This document shows positions 24,125-27,317 of a stretch of DNA of 27,317 nt, piece by piece. How positions within the stretch are numbered: the stretch's first letter is position 1; each line of letters starts with the position of its first letter. The notes beneath the pieces are model-generated. The model searched no databases. It was not told the DNA's origin and saw only the letters and a program-made list of their open reading frames with translations. The DNA lies in the NCBI GenBank assembly GCA_029880755.1, contig JAOUNW010000007.1:1-27317 (forward strand), written 5' to 3'. This DNA is from Gammaproteobacteria bacterium (GTDB taxonomy: Bacteria > Pseudomonadota > Gammaproteobacteria > Acidiferrobacterales > SZUA-150). Position numbers and translations under genes: made by a program.

Positions 24125-24994
24125 TTACTTTATATGCGCCAAAATCCCGTCCAGCTCGTCATTACTATTGAAATCAATGGTGAGCTTTCCGCCACCCTTG
24201 GCGGTCTGGATGATTCGCACCCTGGCACCCAAAGTATCTGACAACTTTTCCTGCAGCATGCGTACATCCGGATCCAGTCGCGCTCCAGATTTGGTTTTTT
24301 TGGTACTCGCACTGCTTTCGAGATACTTGCGCACCAGGCGCTCTGTTTCTCTTACCGACAAGTCCTTGCTTACTACTTCCCGGGCGGCACTGGATTGAGC
24401 TGTGCCAGTCAGGCCCAACAATGCCCTTGCATGGCCCATATCCAGATCACCATGATCCACCATTTTGCGCACATCTTCGTTGAGAGTCAGCAGTCTCAGT
24501 AAGTTGGATACCGCTGCTCGGGAACGACCCACGGCGTCGGCCACCAATTGGTGGGTCATACCAAATTCGTCTATGAGTCGCTGCAAGGCCGAAGCCTCTT
24601 CCACCGGATTCAGGTTTTCCCGCTGAATATTTTCGATCAGCGCGACAGCAATGGCGGCTTCATCAGGAATATTGCGCACCACGGCCGGAATGGAGTCCAG
24701 CCCCGCCAACTGGGAGGCGCGCCAGCGCCGCTCGCCGGCAATGATTTCGTACTCACCGGTAGGCAGTTCGCGCACGACAATAGGTTGAACCACCCCCTGG
24801 GCCCGGATAGACACAGCCAATTCCTGCAATGCCTCTTCGCGCATATGGTGGCGTGGCTGATACTTGCCGCGCTTGAGCAGCTCTATGGGAAGCTGGCGTA
24901 GCTCGCCTTCTTTGTCGCCAGCAGTGGCCATATCCAGGCCACCACCTAACAGGGCATCCAGACCGCGGCCCAGACGGGGTTTTTTTACTGTCAT
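24125..24994 (-). CDS. parB: Chromosome-partitioning protein ParB
   Basis: ParB is a CTP-dependent DNA clamp that loads at parS and acts with ParA to segregate the chromosome origin. Its 289 residues are typical. The N-terminus (KKPRLGRGLDALLGG) is the ParA-contacting segment. The CTP-binding fold has GERRWRAS (87-94) and ENIQRENLNP (121-130), and a helix-turn-helix lies at about 145-165 (MTHQLVADAVGRSRAAVSNLLRLL). The C-terminal dimerisation region (DTLGARVRIIQTAKGGGKLTIDF) is complete. Its ATG overlaps the parA stop by 4 nt (ATGA), so the pair is translationally coupled. This is the chromosomal type, as shown by its place next to rsmG. Confidence 0.97.
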   Translation of the reverse strand: MTVKKPRLGRGLDALLGGGLDMATAGDKEGELRQLPIELLKRGKYQPRHHMREEALQELAVSIRAQGVVQPIVVRELPTGEYEIIAGERRWRASQLAGLDSIPAVVRNIPDEAAIAVALIENIQRENLNPVEEASALQRLIDEFGMTHQLVADAVGRSRAAVSNLLRLLTLNEDVRKMVDHGDLDMGHARALLGLTGTAQSSAAREVVSKDLSVRETERLVRKYLESSASTKKTKSGARLDPDVRMLQEKLSDTLGARVRIIQTAKGGGKLTIDFNSNDELDGILAHIK

Positions 24995-25779
24995 GAAGCT
25001 TTACCTACTGTGGTTTCTGCCGTCTCGCGACGTAATAACTCACCGGCCAATGCCAGATAAGCCTCAGCGCCCTTGGACCGCATGTCGTATGTGATAACAG
25101 GTTTACCGTAGCTGGGCGCCTCAGCCAGGCGCACATTACGGGGAATAATGGTTCGATAGAGTTTATCGCCAAAATGAGAACGCAATTGCGCCGACACTTC
25201 ATTGGCTAAATTGTTTCTGGGGTCATACATCGTGCGCAACAATCCGGCAATCTGTAATTTGGGATTCAGTGTCTGTCGCACCTTTTTTATTGTGGTGACC
25301 AATGCCGTTAATCCTTCCAGGGCATAATACTCACACTGCATGGGAATCAGCACCGATTCCGCTGCCGCCATGGCGTTTACCGTGAGAAGATTTAGCGCTG
25401 GCGGGCAGTCAATCAGAATATAATCGTACAGGCCACGTACCGATTCCAGCGCGTTGCGTAAACGACGCTCGCGCTGATCCAGGCTAATAAGCTCTACCTC
25501 GGCACCGGAAAGCTGGCTGTTGGCGGGCACCAGATCATATTCACCTTCCACGGTCATAATGGCCTCACCGATAACATTGGCCCCGATCAGGATTTCGTAG
25601 GTGCTGACTCGCAGCGACTCTTTATTGACGCCGCTACCCATGGTGGCATTGCCTTGAGGATCCATATCAATCAGCATCACCTTGCGTCTGGTCTTGGCAA
25701 GAGATGCGGCAAGATTAATACTGGTTGTTGTCTTGCCAACACCACCTTTCTGGTTGGTGATAGCAATCACTTTTCCCAT
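24991..25779 (-). CDS. parA: Chromosome-partitioning ATPase ParA (Soj)
   Basis: ParA is a deviant-Walker ATPase that binds DNA non-specifically and moves ParB-parS complexes. From the ATG at 25779 it has 262 residues and begins MGKVIAITNQKGGVGKTT (Walker A 11-17, with the signature lysine). MLIDMDPQGNAT is the A' region, and DYILIDCPPALNLLTVNAM contains Walker B. The start at 25779 is preferred over the in-frame ATG at 25800 because AGAGGAG lies just upstream and family members begin at MGK/MAK. It follows rsmG after 32 nt and overlaps parB, the usual gammaproteobacterial order. Confidence 0.97.
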   Translation of the reverse strand: MGKVIAITNQKGGVGKTTTSINLAASLAKTRRKVMLIDMDPQGNATMGSGVNKESLRVSTYEILIGANVIGEAIMTVEGEYDLVPANSQLSGAEVELISLDQRERRLRNALESVRGLYDYILIDCPPALNLLTVNAMAAAESVLIPMQCEYYALEGLTALVTTIKKVRQTLNPKLQIAGLLRTMYDPRNNLANEVSAQLRSHFGDKLYRTIIPRNVRLAEAPSYGKPVITYDMRSKGAEAYLALAGELLRRETAETTVGKAS

Positions 25780-25811
25780 TAACTGGCTCCTCTGAATCAT
25801 CTGTGTAGTAT

Positions 25812-26447
25812 TTATGCGCTGGTTCGCTCGATAATTATCGCGTGGCGATCCTCATCAAGATCCGGTACTGACAGGGATTCTACACCAATTACCTTGAACC
25901 CCTTGGGTAGCTCTTTAAGCTCAGACTCCGGAAATACGCCTTTCATGGCGATTATCCTGCTACCGGGTGCACATAAATGCTTGACTGCCTTTACCAGCTC
26001 GGCCAAAGAAGAGAACGCCCGGGAAGTGAGAGTATCGAATTTTTCGGTTGGGTGGAATTTCTCTACACGTTCCTGAACAATATCAATGTTTTCCAGTTCC
26101 AGGTCTGCCACCACTTGCGTCAGAAAACGGGTCTTTTTGCCATTGCTGTCCAGTAACGTAAAAAAGGAATCAGGCTCCGCCACCGCCAGCGGCAAACCCG
26201 GAAATCCTGCGCCAGAGCCCACATCCAGGATTTGACTGCCATGCAACAGCGGCAAAATGCTCAGGCTGTCGAGAATATGGCGTGTAATCATTTGTTCCGG
26301 TTCGCGCACCGCGGTCAGGTTATAGGCGCTGTTCCACTTTTCCAGCTCCAGCACATATTTAACCAGCGTTTTCTTGCCCCTCGGATTGATTTCTACGCCC
26401 AGCGCATCCAATCCCCGCGAAAGTTTGTGTAGTAATACGTCTGACAT
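25812..26447 (-). CDS. rsmG: 16S rRNA m7G527 methyltransferase RsmG (GidB)
   Basis: RsmG methylates G527 of 16S rRNA using S-adenosylmethionine. The 211 residues show the family N-terminus (KYVLELEKWNSAYNLTAVR), the SAM-binding motif ILDVGSGAGFPGLPLA (73-88), the LDSNGKKTRFL stretch and the downstream TLTSRAFSSLAELV. Length is typical (E. coli 207). The gene is usually second to mnmG, but here a DUF302 gene lies upstream on the same strand after a 42-nt gap. The ATG has no obvious Shine-Dalgarno. Confidence 0.97.
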   Translation of the reverse strand: MSDVLLHKLSRGLDALGVEINPRGKKTLVKYVLELEKWNSAYNLTAVREPEQMITRHILDSLSILPLLHGSQILDVGSGAGFPGLPLAVAEPDSFFTLLDSNGKKTRFLTQVVADLELENIDIVQERVEKFHPTEKFDTLTSRAFSSLAELVKAVKHLCAPGSRIIAMKGVFPESELKELPKGFKVIGVESLSVPDLDEDRHAIIIERTSA

Positions 26448-26489
26448 ATCGGTATCTGTTTTTTATAAATAATGTTGTCGACTTGTTTT

Positions 26490-26948
26490 TTAATTAGGCG
26501 TTAATGCCTGGTCAGTCATCTTGCCCAATGCCTGGGACATTTTCGCTACCGCCTCCCCTTGATCACTAATACCATGGCGCTTGGCAATATAGGCAGGGTC
26601 GTTATAAACCAACCATGTCTGTCCTTTTTCATCCTGCCAGACCAGCACCTTCATGGGCAAATCCAGACCCGCCGCAGGATTACTCTTAATCAGTGGCGTA
26701 CCCAGCTTTGGATTACCAAATATCAGTAATTCAGTGGGCCGTATTTTTAAACCGACGCTGGCGGCGTTTTCAAAGTGATTTACATGAGCAAACACCCGGA
26801 TACCTTTTTGCGCCAACACCGCTTTCAGGCGCTTTATGGTTTTCTCCGTGCTGTATTCACTTTTCTTGACAATCAGACCGCTTTGGCCGGCATGACTAAC
26901 CGGAACCACCAGGGAAATCAATACAAGCAAAACGCCGATGTATTTCAT
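26490..26948 (-). CDS. DUF302 periplasmic protein
   Basis: This is a 152-residue secreted protein. A signal peptide (MKYIGVLLVLISLVVPVSHA) is followed by a DUF302 domain: GLIVKKSEYSTEKTIKRLKAVLAQKGIRVFAHVNH at the front, and the hallmark LLIFGNPKLGTPLIKSNPAAGLDLPMKVLVWQD (about 84-116) in the middle. The function of DUF302 is unknown; members are common in sulfur- and metal-handling neighbourhoods. A good AGGAG ribosome site precedes the ATG. It is probably transcribed into rsmG, since only 42 nt separate them and no terminator is visible. Confidence 0.88.
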   Translation of the reverse strand: MKYIGVLLVLISLVVPVSHAGQSGLIVKKSEYSTEKTIKRLKAVLAQKGIRVFAHVNHFENAASVGLKIRPTELLIFGNPKLGTPLIKSNPAAGLDLPMKVLVWQDEKGQTWLVYNDPAYIAKRHGISDQGEAVAKMSQALGKMTDQALTPN

Positions 26949-27175
26949 TTTTAATTCTCCTGTTTTTGTAATTATGTTCTCACTGTCGGGTTGCTAACCG
27001 CAAGCAGTGTTTTTTGTGCAGAACCGGAGCCAGGCAACGCTCTGTCTTGGAAATTAAACCCTTTATCCAATGGGGTCTGTTTTTCCCTGGATAGTGCGCG
27101 ATAAGCTGCTATTTCATACGGTACGGTCAGCAGGATACGGCCGTTTCGTATAAGAATTTACCGAAGGAGAAAATC
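26949..27175. other. Divergent intergenic region with small inverted repeats
   Basis: This 227-bp gap separates the left-reading DUF302 gene from the right-reading truncated gene. The hexamer ATACGG occurs at 27116-27121 and 27135-27140. The second copy pairs with CGTAT (27147-27151) as a short hairpin next to a TATAAG hexamer (27149-27154) that could be a -10. No convincing -35 is seen for either gene. Confidence 0.35.
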
Positions 27176-27317
27176 ATGAGCATTCGTATGTCTGTATTCA
27201 CTGCTTTACTTATTGCCAGCGGCAGCGCCGTAGCAACAGAAGCCACCCAAACAACCGAGCCGGCAGCGGTTCAAGAAAGCGAACAGATCCAGCAAGCTGC
27301 CGGCAGTGTCGCCCGCG
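27176..27317 (+). CDS. Secreted protein of unknown function (N-terminal fragment, cut by window edge)
   Basis: Forty-seven codons are visible. They begin MSIRMSVFTALLIASGSAVA, a Sec signal peptide with likely cleavage after AVA, and continue into a Thr/Glu/Gln/Ala-rich mature start (TEATQTTEPAAVQESEQ). An AAGGAGA ribosome site 5 nt upstream strongly supports the start. The domain lies outside the window, so no family can be assigned. It is divergent from the DUF302 gene, another secreted protein. Confidence 0.75.
   Translation, partial: MSIRMSVFTALLIASGSAVATEATQTTEPAAVQESEQIQQAAGSVAR

Noticed and set aside
1..27317. CRISPR array, tRNA, rRNA or insertion sequence
   Set aside because: No regularly spaced repeats, no tRNA-like cloverleaf or rRNA segments, and no transposase frame or terminal repeats were seen on either strand.

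Overview
The window looks like a chromosomal segment of a gammaproteobacterium; I cannot name the genus. The evidence is the gene order rsmG-parA-parB followed by atpIBEFHAGDC and then glmU-glmS, the E. coli-like F-type ATP synthase subunits, a phoB-phoR-pstS-pstC cluster whose pstC encodes a long N-terminal extension, and E. coli-type Pho boxes. The rsmG-parAB-atp order is usually near the replication origin, but no oriC or clear parS is visible here. Almost everything is on the minus strand, so transcription runs from high to low coordinates. The exceptions are a three-gene block at about 9.2-11.5 kb and one truncated gene at the right edge.

Left region (1-4.4 kb): phosphate control. phoB, phoR, pstS and the start of pstC lie in that order, with a PilZ-domain gene upstream. 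Three Pho-type promoters are readable (before phoB, pstS and pstC). Each has exactly 10 nt between the last Pho heptamer and the -10 hexamer, as in E. coli pstS and phoA. The pstS promoter has four heptamers in phase, the other two have two each. The pstC promoter is placed so that transcription should begin at the A of the ATG, giving a leaderless mRNA.

Middle region (4.4-12.4 kb): an envelope export module and an embedded cassette. On the minus strand are two FtsX/MacB-type permeases, an ABC ATPase and an outer-membrane beta-barrel protein. A LolA-like periplasmic lipoprotein-sorting homologue is encoded further upstream on the same strand. Between the LolA-like gene and the permeases sits a plus-strand cassette with a textbook sigma-54 promoter. 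It encodes a cysteine-motif cytoplasmic protein, a Sel1-repeat/YeeE-YedE fusion and a DUF6691-like YeeE half-transporter, and so is a candidate sulfur-species import system of unusual architecture.

Right region (12.4-27.3 kb): core genes. glmS, glmU (UDP-GlcNAc synthesis), a SlyD-like FKBP prolyl isomerase inserted between glmU and atpC, the complete ATP synthase operon behind a strong sigma-70 promoter, a small secreted Sel1-repeat protein, parB, parA and rsmG. The edge holds a DUF302 periplasmic protein and a divergent truncated secreted protein where mnmG would commonly be found.

No tRNA, rRNA, CRISPR array, transposase or insertion sequence was seen.
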